Assembly: GCA_016875535.1 (NCBI GenBank)
Contig: VGPF01000011.1
Coordinates: forward strand, 1-52,047
Source: Chloroflexota bacterium
GTDB lineage: Bacteria; Chloroflexota; Dehalococcoidia; SHYB01
Length of the DNA stretch: 52,047 bases
Direction of reading: 5' to 3'
The notes below the pieces were generated by a model that was given only the letters and a program-made list of their open reading frames with translations, searched no databases and was not told the DNA's origin. The translations under genes and the position numbers were made by a program. Positions 8,702 through 17,415 of the stretch are shown here, in pieces (position 1 is the stretch's first letter; each line of letters begins with the position of its first letter).

Positions 8702-10405
8702 TTACCGGGGCCTCTTGATCTGACGAGTGATCGAGAGGGAGCCGCCGAAGTGGTAGAGACTACGCCCAGCATCGCCGCCAACGACGAAGATATCGAAATA
8801 ATCAGGGTTGCGGAACATGGATATCTCCGTCTCAGGACGGTCCCAGAGCCACTGGAGATGCGGATGCGCAACCTGAAAGGCCTGCTTTGGCTTGTTGAGC
8901 ATCAGGGTGCGGAAGGGCAGGCGCGAACGCTTGTACAAAGCCGCTTTCACATCATGGAGGCTCCAACCGGCGTTACGAAAGACGGTGGCGTGGTCGGGAC
9001 AGAGCAAGATAAGGTTTTGGCGCTCACCATGGAGAGGGCCACCTTCATCCGAGGTGCCGAGCAGCCAGTTGGCTGAGCCTGTTTGCGCGCCGTTCCGGAT
9101 CGCGGAACAGAAAGATTCAATGAGAAGATTCGGGTCGTGGTTCTGGAAGTCGAAGAGCTCACACACGCCGTAAGGGACGTTGACAGTCACGGTGGAGGAG
9201 TCCCGCGGATACCCGCGCGCCACGCGATACGGCTCCCAAGGGTTCGCAGCCTCGTTCTCGGCGACGCAGGCGCTGAACTTCATTGCGCTTCCGATAGTAT
9301 CCATATCACTCACGCCAGGATACGAATGGCCGATATTCATCAATATGAGCCTCAACGTCCGGCCGATGCTCACATTAACGGCTGATATGGAGCCGGGGCC
9401 CAAGGCGCATACGCCATGGTTCATCCCGATCTCCTCCGTAATCGGCCCGCTGACCATAACTACAGGCGCTTGGGGGCCGGTGGACATGGCAAAGGAGCGA
9501 AGCCCTATCAAGGGATCCAGGATGCATTCGGCCATGGCAAGTATGACGGGCATGACCTGGGGCTTGCATCCGGCCATGACCGCATTGACAGTGATCTTCT
9601 CAACGGTCCCGATGCCAAAGCCGGGATCGAAGGTACCAACGATCTCGTCGCCCTTGCGTCCGGAAGCCGCGACCATCGCATCCACCTTCTCTCGGGTCGG
9701 TGGCACAAGGGGCATCCCGTCGCTCCACCCAGCCTTGATGAAGGCGGTGTTCATCTCGTCAAAGCATTCGAGCAAGTCACGGCCCGTGTAGACGAGTTCA
9801 GGGCTTGTGGCAGGGGTAACATGCTTGAAGACCAGTGCCCCGGTGATGGGCTGCCGCTTTTGCGTCAGGGCGGCCAGGACCTGCGGCATCGCCGCATCAA
9901 CCATGGTATGGATGTGCCCTGGATCCTGATTCGTGAAGGGAAGCGGGACCTCTGCTATGGGCATTTCAGGGCAGCCGAAGACGTTGGCGCTCCAGTGGGC
10001 ATCTTCGACAAAGCCCTTGGCCGTCCAAACCACCGTCGCGACGCCCCGCTTCTCCAATTCGCTCATGTCACGCATGAGCACAGACGTGCAACTGCCTCAG
10101 TCGGCGGTTGCGCCGACCACAGCAGCGCATTCGGCCATGCTCTTGAATTGGGCAGGCGACGCTCTGCGAATGAAGGACACCCCTAACTCGCCGAAGAAGT
10201 CGCGAAACTGCGCCTTCGGGAAGAGGCGCTGAAGCTGCTCCCTGGTGCGCGCGAGTCCGATCTCGCCGCCGGCTTTCGCGTTCCAGAAGAACCCGACCGT
10301 CTTTCCATCGAGGGTTGTTGGGCGCGCGGCGGGCGGGAAGCGGTTTGCTCGCGCAGTTGTGGACCTCGCCTCTGCGATTGGGTTCACGATGCGCAGTTCA
10401 GCCAT
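8702..10405 (-). CDS. UGSC-family selenoprotein with in-frame TGA (selenocysteine)
   Basis: A single 567-residue gene interrupted by TGA at 10097-10099. The codons after it read Gly-Ser-Cys, giving U103-G104-S105-C106, the motif that names the UGSC family of (seleno)proteins. Both sides match the family: KTVGFFWNAKAGGE and FIRRASPAQF before it, CTSVLMRDMSELEKRGVATV after it. A large second domain, from about residue 205, begins WSDGMPLVPPTREKV and carries VNAVMAGC. A SECIS-like hairpin starts 17 bases after the TGA. The ATG at 10405 has AGAGGAG at good spacing. Translation restarting after the TGA would lose the first domain. Function is unknown; a thiol/selenol redox role is a guess. No selenocysteine machinery genes lie in the window. 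Confidence 0.88.
10061..10079 (-). promoter_or_regulatory. Bacterial SECIS-like hairpin downstream of UGA
   Basis: On the coding (minus) strand, GCTCATG (10079-10073) and CATGAGC (10067-10061) form a perfect seven-base-pair stem closed by the loop CGTGA. The stem begins 17 bases, and the loop 24 bases, after the TGA, inside the spacing known for bacterial SECIS elements (loop roughly 16-37 bases after UGA). The loop contains G and GU-like residues that SelB recognises in known examples. It lies within coding sequence, as bacterial SECIS elements do. Confidence 0.75.
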
Positions 10406-10429
10406 GATGACTCCTCTGTGCCACCTGAA

Positions 10430-10470
10430 GAAGAGGGGTATCGGCGAGTGCTTCGCCGATACCCCTCTTC
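10430..10470. terminator. 18-bp perfect hairpin, probable terminator
   Basis: The arms 10430-10447 and 10453-10470 are perfectly complementary over 18 bases with a five-base loop. It lies just downstream of the minus-strand solute-binding protein gene (stop at 10490) and 25 bases before the selenoprotein start, so it should end the upstream transcript or act as a strong processing signal. No T tract follows on the minus strand, so classical intrinsic termination is uncertain. Confidence 0.6.
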
Positions 10471-10489
10471 GGTTCTAGAACAATCCGTG

Positions 10490-12199
10490 TTAGGCAGAAA
10501 GCCAGACCCGCTCGAATCGGTACCCGTTCGAATTGACTCCCACGGCTTGAAGAGGGAAGTCCTTTACCTCGCGCGAGAGGGCCTGAAACCGTTTTGTCTC
10601 CGCGGCGGTAATCCACCATGCGAGCTCAACAGACTTTCGCTGAAGCTCCCGGAGCTTTGCTATACGCACTGCACGATCACCAGTCTCGTCCTGCTCTTTG
10701 TACAGGCGGTTGATATCCGGCAGGTCGTATTTCGCGTAATTCTCGGCAACCCCAGGGAGGTAGAACCGTCCATAGTAGCCCGCCGGGTCATCAACGACAG
10801 GCGCGATGCCGCTGAAGTGCGTCGCAAAGGCGCCCGTGTTCCTTCGCTGCAAGATGGTCGCCATATCAACACCCTCGACGGCCATGTCTATGTATATCGC
10901 TCTCAATTGGGTCGCTAAGACTGTTGCCTGATCGCCGTATTGAGCGGCGCTGACCATTACTGAGGTCTTGAGCGGGTTCCTTTCACTGAACCCGGCTTGT
11001 TCCATTAACGACTTGGCTTGCGCAAGGTCCTGAGTCTTCGGAGTCCTCCACCCCGGCAATGTCTTGACTTCGTCCGCAGGCATCGCCCAGATAGTGGCCG
11101 AGGGCAAGCCGTCAACGGCATAGGGATTGCCGGAACCGAAGAGCGCGACTTGCACGTAGGCGGGGCGGTCGAAGGCGAGTTGTATGGCCTGCCTAACCCT
11201 CGCGTCAGTGAAAGGCGCTTGGGTATTGATAAAGAGAATCCCCATGCCGCCAGCCGATTCCAGGATTTGAACTCCAGGAACGGCAGATTTGAGTTGCGGC
11301 GCGTTCAACGCATTCACAATCTGGGTGGAGACGTTGGTCCAATGCAATCGCCCGGTTTGGAAGGCGGCAAGGGCGGCCGCGTTATCGGCAATGACGTAGG
11401 AGTCTATCTGGTCGAGATAGAGCGCCCCTTTAAGGTAAAAGTCGGGGTTCTTTGTCAAGGTCACAACGTTTCCGGGCCTCGCGACGGCATATTTGAAGGA
11501 GCCTGAGCCGATGCGCTTAGACCCCCACTCCTCGCCTATGTGCTTGGGCAACACGACTGCATGAGTGCTGAGAAGGCCGCTGAGAAAGACCAGGTTCGGC
11601 CTTGTGAGCTTCACCACAACGGTTGAAGAGTCGGGCGCTGTGACGGTATCAACAGTGGCTAAGAGCGAACCCAGGAGAGGGGAAAAGGCAGGTTGGCGCT
11701 TGGACATGCGCAGCAGGCTGTAGACGACGTCGTCAACGGTTAAGGGTGCGCCGTCGTGCCACTTCACGCCCTGGCGAATCTTAAAGGTCCACGTTGTGCC
11801 GTCGGCGCTCTGCGTATAGCTCTCGGCGAGGTCCGGCTCGATGGCTGTCTCGTTATAGGCGCCGTATCGGATCAGGTTGTTCACAAGGGGTTGGAGCGGC
11901 AGAATAAAGGAGTCCGCCGAACGCGCCTTGTGAAAGTCGTTGTTTGGATTGGGGTCCGAACTTACCCGGGTGGCGAATGTTCCGCCCAGGCGTGGCGAGG
12001 GCGTCGGCGTCGGAGGGATAGGGGTTGCTGTCGGAGTAGGCTGTAGGGGGGTCGCCGTTGGGGCCGGTGTGTTAGTAGGAGCAGGTCTGCTCGTGGCAGT
12101 CGGAGGCGTCTCATCGTCGCCACCACAGCCACTCAGTACCAGAGCCATCACCAGAAAGCACGCGAAAATCGTTACTATTGGGCGATTCAAGAACTTCAT
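10490..12199 (-). CDS. ABC-type peptide/nickel-family solute-binding lipoprotein
   Basis: Extracytoplasmic family 5 (DppA/OppA/NikA-like) solute-binding protein, 569 residues. A lipoprotein signal peptide ends in VLSGC with Cys25 as the lipidated residue. A linker of repeated Thr-Pro (residues about 30-70) follows, then the mature domain starting at GGTFATRVSSDPNPN. The family block WTFKIRQGVKWHDGAPLTVDDVVYSLLRM is clear. I chose the ATG at 12199 (GAGGA eight bases upstream, clean signal peptide) over an upstream in-frame start at 12283. It is a close paralog of the gene at 14644-16320. No permease or ATPase genes are adjacent, so its transporter must lie elsewhere or it has another role. Confidence 0.93.
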   Translation of the reverse strand: MKFLNRPIVTIFACFLVMALVLSGCGGDDETPPTATSRPAPTNTPAPTATPLQPTPTATPIPPTPTPSPRLGGTFATRVSSDPNPNNDFHKARSADSFILPLQPLVNNLIRYGAYNETAIEPDLAESYTQSADGTTWTFKIRQGVKWHDGAPLTVDDVVYSLLRMSKRQPAFSPLLGSLLATVDTVTAPDSSTVVVKLTRPNLVFLSGLLSTHAVVLPKHIGEEWGSKRIGSGSFKYAVARPGNVVTLTKNPDFYLKGALYLDQIDSYVIADNAAALAAFQTGRLHWTNVSTQIVNALNAPQLKSAVPGVQILESAGGMGILFINTQAPFTDARVRQAIQLAFDRPAYVQVALFGSGNPYAVDGLPSATIWAMPADEVKTLPGWRTPKTQDLAQAKSLMEQAGFSERNPLKTSVMVSAAQYGDQATVLATQLRAIYIDMAVEGVDMATILQRRNTGAFATHFSGIAPVVDDPAGYYGRFYLPGVAENYAKYDLPDINRLYKEQDETGDRAVRIAKLRELQRKSVELAWWITAAETKRFQALSREVKDFPLQAVGVNSNGYRFERVWLSA

Positions 12200-12614
12200 C
12201 CTTGTCCTCGCTTTCCCCAACAGAATCCTTCGCCGATCGGTGAATCGAGTGCCCAGATTCGCGCCTGGCCCCAATTCTCTCACCTGCTGTCTATGGCTCC
12301 GAGTGTGACCACAGCCTCTGAATCAGGAGGAGGCCATACATGGCACGATATGCATCCGATGCAATCTCTACCTACGACGCTGGCAGCAATGCCAGAATTG
12401 TCGCTGGCTTAGCACCCGGGATCCATCGCGATGGGGCATCCGGCATGCTCCGTCATATCTGGGACATCCCGCCAGGTGATTCGAGGTCCTTCCTTAAGCA
12501 GGGGGTAATCGTCAGAAATGCGGGCTAGTCACAGCGGTATCCAGGCATCCCAGGGCGATAGTATTATGACCAACGTTCCTGTAGACGGTGTGCCTCATAG
12601 AGAAGGGAGCGGCC
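12200..12614. other. Intergenic region between divergent genes
   Basis: The region separates the solute-binding lipoprotein (minus) from an SDR (plus). It contains one small frame with a strong ribosome site, listed separately. No clear consensus promoter was found by eye. Confidence 0.4.
12340..12528 (+). CDS. Possible small protein, 62 residues
   Basis: The only support is an excellent Shine-Dalgarno run (AGGAGGAGG) ending six to seven bases before the ATG. The sequence matches no family I know. It is mostly polar, with GLAPGIHRDGASG in the middle and no membrane segment. It could be a genuine small gene, the truncated start of a lost gene, or a chance frame upstream of the SDR at 12615. 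Confidence 0.3.
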   Translation: MARYASDAISTYDAGSNARIVAGLAPGIHRDGASGMLRHIWDIPPGDSRSFLKQGVIVRNAG

Positions 12615-13448
12615 ATGTTGGATCTCACTGCGGTTTCACTCAAGGGCAAAGTTGCGATCGTGACCGGAGGAGGCGGAGGCATAGGACGGAGTGTCTCTGA
12701 AACGTTCGCTGCCTATGGGGCGAAGGTGGTCGTCGCCGAACGGGATGCCGGTCGCGCGCACGAGACCGTCGCCGCCATTGCAAAACGAGGCGGGCAAGCC
12801 TTGGCCTCAGTAGTGGATGTCCAGGAAAAAGAACAGGTGGCCCAGATGAAGGCTGCCGCGGTCAAAGAGTTCGGAAAGGTTGATATCCTCGTGAATAACG
12901 TCGGCGACTTTCTGGGCATCAAAAAGAACTTCATCAGAACGTCAGAAGAGGACTGGGAGGCGCTCTACCGTATCAACCTGAAGCAAGTCTTCTACTGCAC
13001 CCATGCCATCGCGCCGCTCATGATCGAGCAAGGAAAAGGCGGCAGCATCATCAACGTCTCCACCATAGAGGCCTTTCGCGGCATCCCGGGCGGCTCTATC
13101 TATGCCACGTTTAAGGGGGGCATCACTCAGTTCACAAAGAGCATTGCGTTGGAGCTGGCGAAATACCAGATCCGCGTCAACGCGATCGCGCCGGAGACAA
13201 CCGAAACCCTGCAGGTGCAGGCTGTCGAGCGTGTTCCCCCGGAGCAACGGTCGTTGATCCCCTACTGGATACCCCTGGGCCGCTACGGCGATCCGGACGA
13301 CCTCGCAGGGGTGGCTGTCTTCCTGGCATCGGACCTCTCCCGATGGGTGACGGGCATCACCGTGAACCTTGATGGCGGCGCCTATGCTGCGGGAGGCTTT
13401 TACCGCCAACCAAGCGGCGGGTGGACCAGTCGTCCCCCTCTCGCATAA
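12615..13448 (+). CDS. Short-chain dehydrogenase/reductase (classical SDR)
   Basis: A 277-residue SDR with TGGGGGIG at 17-24, NNVG (94-97) in place of NNAG, Ser149, Tyr163 and Lys167 (YATFK). A C-terminal extension beyond VNLDGG ends in an aromatic/Pro-rich tail (GGFYRQPSGGWTSRPPLA), longer than usual. A GTG at 12588 would add nine residues, but the ATG at 12615 has AAGGGAG at the right distance and aligns with the usual SDR start. It is monocistronic as far as visible, divergent from the solute-binding lipoprotein. The substrate is unknown. Confidence 0.9.
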   Translation: MLDLTAVSLKGKVAIVTGGGGGIGRSVSETFAAYGAKVVVAERDAGRAHETVAAIAKRGGQALASVVDVQEKEQVAQMKAAAVKEFGKVDILVNNVGDFLGIKKNFIRTSEEDWEALYRINLKQVFYCTHAIAPLMIEQGKGGSIINVSTIEAFRGIPGGSIYATFKGGITQFTKSIALELAKYQIRVNAIAPETTETLQVQAVERVPPEQRSLIPYWIPLGRYGDPDDLAGVAVFLASDLSRWVTGITVNLDGGAYAAGGFYRQPSGGWTSRPPLA

Positions 13449-13677
13449 GCAGTGATTACTTGACGGTAATCCTTGTCTGACCAACTTCATCCCTCGGTAG
13501 GTCACCTATTTCTTCGAGGTAAGAAGCGGCAACCACCCACGGTCAACAGGGCCCATTGATGGCGACCAGTGGGTGAAGAGCGCGTAGGAGTCTTCATCAC
13601 CGATGGATGTTTCATCGGTGTCCGGGAATCAATTGGGGGCGGTATACAGGCAATCGAGCATTGCTTTCCCCCTGCCG

Positions 13678-14418
13678 TTATGAGCCCATCTTGTGCATGG
13701 GCCGAACGGCACCGACGGGGCTGACTCGCTTGAAGGTGTTGACGTACCACATCTCCCTGGAGGGGTGTTTCGCCCATTCCTTGAACATCGGGGTCTCCTC
13801 ACCCAGCAACCGCCTTACCGTCGCCACCATCTGGCGAACGTCGCTATCGGGGTCCTCGCTATCAAGCTCGTAAAGGTGCAGCCAAAGGGGTCCTTCCGTT
13901 TGGGAGAGGGCGTTCTCATAGCGCGTGATCATGGTGAAGCCCTTGGGCATTGCCTGGACGATGTAGCGGATATGGATATGCTCCGCCCACCGGGTGAAGT
14001 CCTTATCGCCGCGAATCATGACTAGCGATATGCCGTTGATCGGCTTCTCGGACGTGTGGCCCTGGGCCGGTTCCGGCCTGCGCCAGAACATCGTTTGGAA
14101 GGTGCACTGGAAGGCCGGGTGGAGCTCCCCTGTCTTCTCCCACTCCTGCCAACGGCGTTGCATCGCATCATAGGCTTTGCGGGTATCCGGCCAATTCGTT
14201 TCGTAGATCGTGCAATAGATGGCCTCGGGGACACGTCGCTCGTACTCAGGGCGGTTCGGGGCGGTGTTCCTGAACCGGATGCCGTTATAGAGCGCTCCTG
14301 TCCCAATCATCTTTGGGATATGCACCTTCTCGTACCATTCGTTGAAGGCCACTTCGGCCTTCGGGTCGGTGCAGTTGGCCATCTCGATCAGCACGCCTGT
14401 GGGTGTCCTATCTTCCAT
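13678..14418 (-). CDS. Uncharacterised protein, two ferredoxin-like (dimeric alpha/beta barrel) halves
   Basis: 246 residues, no signal peptide. Two half-repeats are visible. The first (residues 8-110) carries FNEWYEKVHIPKMIGTGALYNG and the second (about 130-230) carries FTRWAEHIHIRYIVQAMPKGF. The pattern of Trp then His-x-Pro/Arg in the first helix of each half is that of dimeric alpha/beta barrel proteins such as EthD-like and DUF-type enzymes found beside SDR and CoA-transferase genes in catabolic clusters. The assignment of fold is an inference from these motifs; no reaction can be named. It lies downstream of, and on the same strand as, the second solute-binding lipoprotein, but a strong hairpin separates them. 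Confidence 0.7.
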   Translation of the reverse strand: MEDRTPTGVLIEMANCTDPKAEVAFNEWYEKVHIPKMIGTGALYNGIRFRNTAPNRPEYERRVPEAIYCTIYETNWPDTRKAYDAMQRRWQEWEKTGELHPAFQCTFQTMFWRRPEPAQGHTSEKPINGISLVMIRGDKDFTRWAEHIHIRYIVQAMPKGFTMITRYENALSQTEGPLWLHLYELDSEDPDSDVRQMVATVRRLLGEETPMFKEWAKHPSREMWYVNTFKRVSPVGAVRPMHKMGS

Positions 14419-14557
14419 GCACTTCCTCCGTTGGTACTGCCGGGCATCCGAATTCTACTGAAGTGAGACATGCCAGGCACGCTGTCGCAAGGCGTGGGCT
14501 ATAGGCAGCATCTGCCAAATATGGATTCCCAGCCCGCTCGCGTTGCCGTAAAACGCT

Positions 14558-14590
14558 GCACGGGCCTCCGGAGAAACCGGAGGCCCGTGC
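14558..14590. terminator. 14-bp GC-rich hairpin terminator
   Basis: GCACGGGCCTCCGG (14558-14571) and CCGGAGGCCCGTGC (14577-14590) form a perfect stem with an AGAAA loop. On the minus strand it follows the stop of the solute-binding protein (14644) by about 55 bases. No long T tract is present, but the stem is strong and well placed. Confidence 0.65.
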
Positions 14591-14643
14591 CCAATTCAAC
14601 GCTATGGTCGGCCAGGTCGCTCTGACCCTTGGAGCAACGGCTT

Positions 14644-16320
14644 CTAGGAGGCCAGCCAAACCTGCTCAAAGCGGAAGAGGTTCGCGTTCACGCCCAGGAG
14701 TCCAGGCGGGAACTGCCGCACCTGTGGTGGTACGGGGCTGACCCGCTGTGTCTCTCCCAGCATGGTCCACCACCCCAGCTCGATGGCCGCGAGCTGCAAC
14801 TCTCTCACTTTCCTTACACGCGCATTGACATCTATGATCCTGTCTTGCTCATCGTACAAGCGGTTGATGTCCGGCAGGTCAAACTTAGACCAATTGTCAG
14901 TCACGCCGGGAAGATAGAACCGAGCGTAGGTCCCGGCCGGGTCATCAATGGTGCCGGCGGCGGAGAGGAAGATGATCTCGAAGTCGCCGGAGGCTCTCCT
15001 TGCCGCGGAGGTGGCGCCGTCCAATGCTTCCACCCGCGCATCAATGAATATCTTCCGCAGCTGGGTTGCCGCCACCGCAGCCTGCTGATCGAAGTTCGGA
15101 GCGAGGGTGTGCATCCTGGTCACGAGCTTGTTGGAATCGCTGTACCCTGCCTGCTGCATGAGGGAACGCGCTTCCGCTAGGTCTTGATCCTTCGGCAGCC
15201 TCCAGCCGGGGAGAAGCTTCGCCTCCTCAGCGGGCATGGCCCAGATGGAGCTGCTGGGCAAAATGTCCACGTTGTAGGGGTTGCCATCGCCGGCCAGAGC
15301 CACCTGCACGAATTCGGGCCGGTCGTACACCAGCCGTATCGCGCGCCTCACTCTGGCATCAGTGAACGGTGCGGTCTGCTTAAGCAAGGAATAGTAGGTG
15401 CCGCTCGGCGCCTTGTTGAGGGTGACCCCAGGGATCGCGTCCCTCACCTGCTTTTCGTTCGAGGGGTTGACGACCGCAGGCGCGACGCCCGGCCAGTGGA
15501 GTCTTCCCGTGATGAACGCTGCCACCGTTGCCGCATTATCGGCGATCGTATAGTAGTCAATCTGGTCCAGGTAGGGCATGCCCTTGGCGTAATACTCCGT
15601 ATGCTTCACCAGGGAGGTGACGTTCGAGGGCTTTATTGATCCCAACTTGAACGGCCCCGACCCTATCGGCGTCTTATCGAAGTTGTCCCCCAGATGCTTC
15701 GGCAGCACCACGGCATGAGTGCTGAGTAAACCGTTGAAGAAAACCAGCGTCGGCTTGCTGAGCTTCACCACAACCGTCGAGCTGTCAGGGGCCGTCACTG
15801 TATCAACGCTTGCGAAGACGCCGACTAGCAGCGGCGTGAACGAAGACCTCTTCGACATGCGCAGCAGGCTGTGCACCACGTCGTCCGCCGTGAGCGCCGT
15901 TCCATCGTGCCACTTCACTCCCTGGCGGATCTTGAACGTCCAGGTCGTGCCGTCGCTGCTTGTCTGGTAGCTCTCTGCGATATCCGGCTCGATGGATTTC
16001 TCGTTATATGCTCCAAACCGGACCAGATTGCTGATCAGAGGTTGGGAGCGGGTCAGCGTGTCATTGGAGCGCCGGATATGGGGGTCCCAGTTCACCGGAT
16101 CGGTAGGCAGGCGCGTATTGAACGTGCCGCCGACACGCGGCTGAGGCGTTGGAGTGGGAGGAACGGGTGTGGGGGTTGCTGCGACAGTGGGCGCCGCAGG
16201 GGGTTGAGCGGGAGCCTTCGTTGCCGCTGGTTCTGAATCGTCCCCGCCGCACGCGGTGACGATAAACGCCAGCACCACAACGAGCGCGAAGAGTCTTACA
16301 TAGCGATTGACGATTTTCAT
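14644..16320 (-). CDS. ABC-type peptide/nickel-family solute-binding lipoprotein (paralog)
   Basis: A 558-residue family 5 solute-binding protein. The signal peptide ends VTAC, lipidated at Cys24, followed by an Ala/Pro/Thr linker to about residue 62 and then the mature domain from GGTFNTRLPTDPVNWDP. WTFKIRQGVKWHDGTALTADDVVHSLLRM is nearly identical to the paralog at 10490-12199, and similarity runs along the full length, so the pair arose by duplication. The ATG has GAGGAG five bases upstream, and a near-consensus promoter lies 75 bases upstream of it. No transporter membrane genes are adjacent. The ligand is unknown; peptides, opines and metal chelates are all bound in this family. Confidence 0.93.
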   Translation of the reverse strand: MKIVNRYVRLFALVVVLAFIVTACGGDDSEPAATKAPAQPPAAPTVAATPTPVPPTPTPQPRVGGTFNTRLPTDPVNWDPHIRRSNDTLTRSQPLISNLVRFGAYNEKSIEPDIAESYQTSSDGTTWTFKIRQGVKWHDGTALTADDVVHSLLRMSKRSSFTPLLVGVFASVDTVTAPDSSTVVVKLSKPTLVFFNGLLSTHAVVLPKHLGDNFDKTPIGSGPFKLGSIKPSNVTSLVKHTEYYAKGMPYLDQIDYYTIADNAATVAAFITGRLHWPGVAPAVVNPSNEKQVRDAIPGVTLNKAPSGTYYSLLKQTAPFTDARVRRAIRLVYDRPEFVQVALAGDGNPYNVDILPSSSIWAMPAEEAKLLPGWRLPKDQDLAEARSLMQQAGYSDSNKLVTRMHTLAPNFDQQAAVAATQLRKIFIDARVEALDGATSAARRASGDFEIIFLSAAGTIDDPAGTYARFYLPGVTDNWSKFDLPDINRLYDEQDRIIDVNARVRKVRELQLAAIELGWWTMLGETQRVSPVPPQVRQFPPGLLGVNANLFRFEQVWLAS

Positions 16321-16401
16321 ACATCTCCTCCCCCTAGCTTAACGACATTTGCACGATATTCGCATTCCGAATGTCTGAAATCGCCCCTTATGGAGTGCTA
16401 G

Positions 16402-16430
16402 ACATTAGCCAATGCATCCACAAATGTCAA
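16402..16430 (-). promoter_or_regulatory. Near-consensus sigma-70 promoter
   Basis: On the minus strand TTGACA (16430-16425) is followed by exactly 17 bases and TAATGT (16407-16402). It points at the solute-binding lipoprotein gene starting at 16320 and predicts a leader of about 75 bases. Confidence 0.7.
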
Positions 16431-16525
16431 CGCTGGTGAATTCACGTCAAGGGACAGGCTTTCCCCCTGGAATTCCCTCACATCGCTAGAAGGACTGCAC
16501 ATCCCGGCCAGCCGGAGAACGCCCG

Positions 16526-17323
16526 CTATGGGAAGACGGCTTGCCCCTTCCCTCCCGTGGCTCCGATCACCTCGCCCGTGACCGCGATGCTTTTTGGAGA
16601 GGCAAGAAAGACGACGACGTGGGCAACCTCGGAGGCATCCACCAGGCGGCGCGTCGCGTTATCCATCGCCATCTGCTTCATGATTTCGCCAGGAGTGGCG
16701 CCGGACGCCTTGGCCCGCTGCTCAGCAGAGCGGTCAATGTGCGGCGTACGGGTTATGCCGGGGTGCACTACGTTGGAGGTGATGCCGTATGGGCCGAGCT
16801 CGTCCGCCAGCGTCTTGCTGAGGTGGACGATGGCGATGTTGCGCGCCCCGGTGCTATAGGTCCCGGACCTCCGCGCGGAATTGCCACCGATATGGATCAT
16901 TCGTCCCCACTGACGCTCCTTCATCAAGGGCGCTACGGCTCGCGCGCAGCGGAGATAGCCCATGTACTTCACGTTCAGGTCGCCCAACATGGCTTCATCC
17001 GTGACATCCTGAAGCGGGCCGTTGGCAAGGCCTCCGGGCTTACCGGCGTTATTGATCAAGATATCAATGTGCCCCAGCGCGGAAGCCGCGGCGCGCACCA
17101 TGGCTTCCACGTCAGCCTGGCGGCCTACGTCGCAGGTGAGCGGCACCACTTTCCGGCCGGTCGCTTTGCTGATCTCTTCAGCCGCCGCGGTTAGCGCCTC
17201 CTTGCCGCGCGCGCAGATGGCAACGTCAACGCCCTCCTGCGCAAGGCCCAGCGCGATGGCCTTGCCGATCCCGGAGCTTCCTCCAGTGACGATGGCCGTC
17301 TTCCCTCGCAACTCCAGATCCAT
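16526..17323 (-). CDS. Atypical SDR lacking the catalytic Ser and Lys
   Basis: A 265-residue protein with an intact SDR cofactor fold: TGGSSGIG at 13-20, NNAG at 91-94. The active site is altered. Tyr156 is present in TYSTGARN, but the Lys expected four residues on is Ala160 (Arg161 follows), and the Ser expected about 12 residues before Tyr lies in HIGG. A group of SDRs with the same xxxGARN pattern exists, so this is a subfamily trait and not a mutation, yet normal SDR catalysis is doubtful. It may bind NAD(P) with another role, or Arg161 may substitute. It is divergent from the SDR at 17416 with about 90 bases between. Confidence 0.87.
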   Translation of the reverse strand: MDLELRGKTAIVTGGSSGIGKAIALGLAQEGVDVAICARGKEALTAAAEEISKATGRKVVPLTCDVGRQADVEAMVRAAASALGHIDILINNAGKPGGLANGPLQDVTDEAMLGDLNVKYMGYLRCARAVAPLMKERQWGRMIHIGGNSARRSGTYSTGARNIAIVHLSKTLADELGPYGITSNVVHPGITRTPHIDRSAEQRAKASGATPGEIMKQMAMDNATRRLVDASEVAHVVVFLASPKSIAVTGEVIGATGGKGQAVFP

Positions 17324-17415
17324 GTAGCACCCCCTTGCCCTGGCGAGTCACATCCTAACACTTGACAGCCCGACCATATACTACGGCTGCAGCATAAAAC
17401 GAAAGAGGTCCCGAA

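Noticed and set aside
17362-17382. TTGACA and TATACT upstream of the SDR at 17416 as a promoter
   Set aside because: The boxes are only nine bases apart, which cannot form a sigma-70 promoter together.
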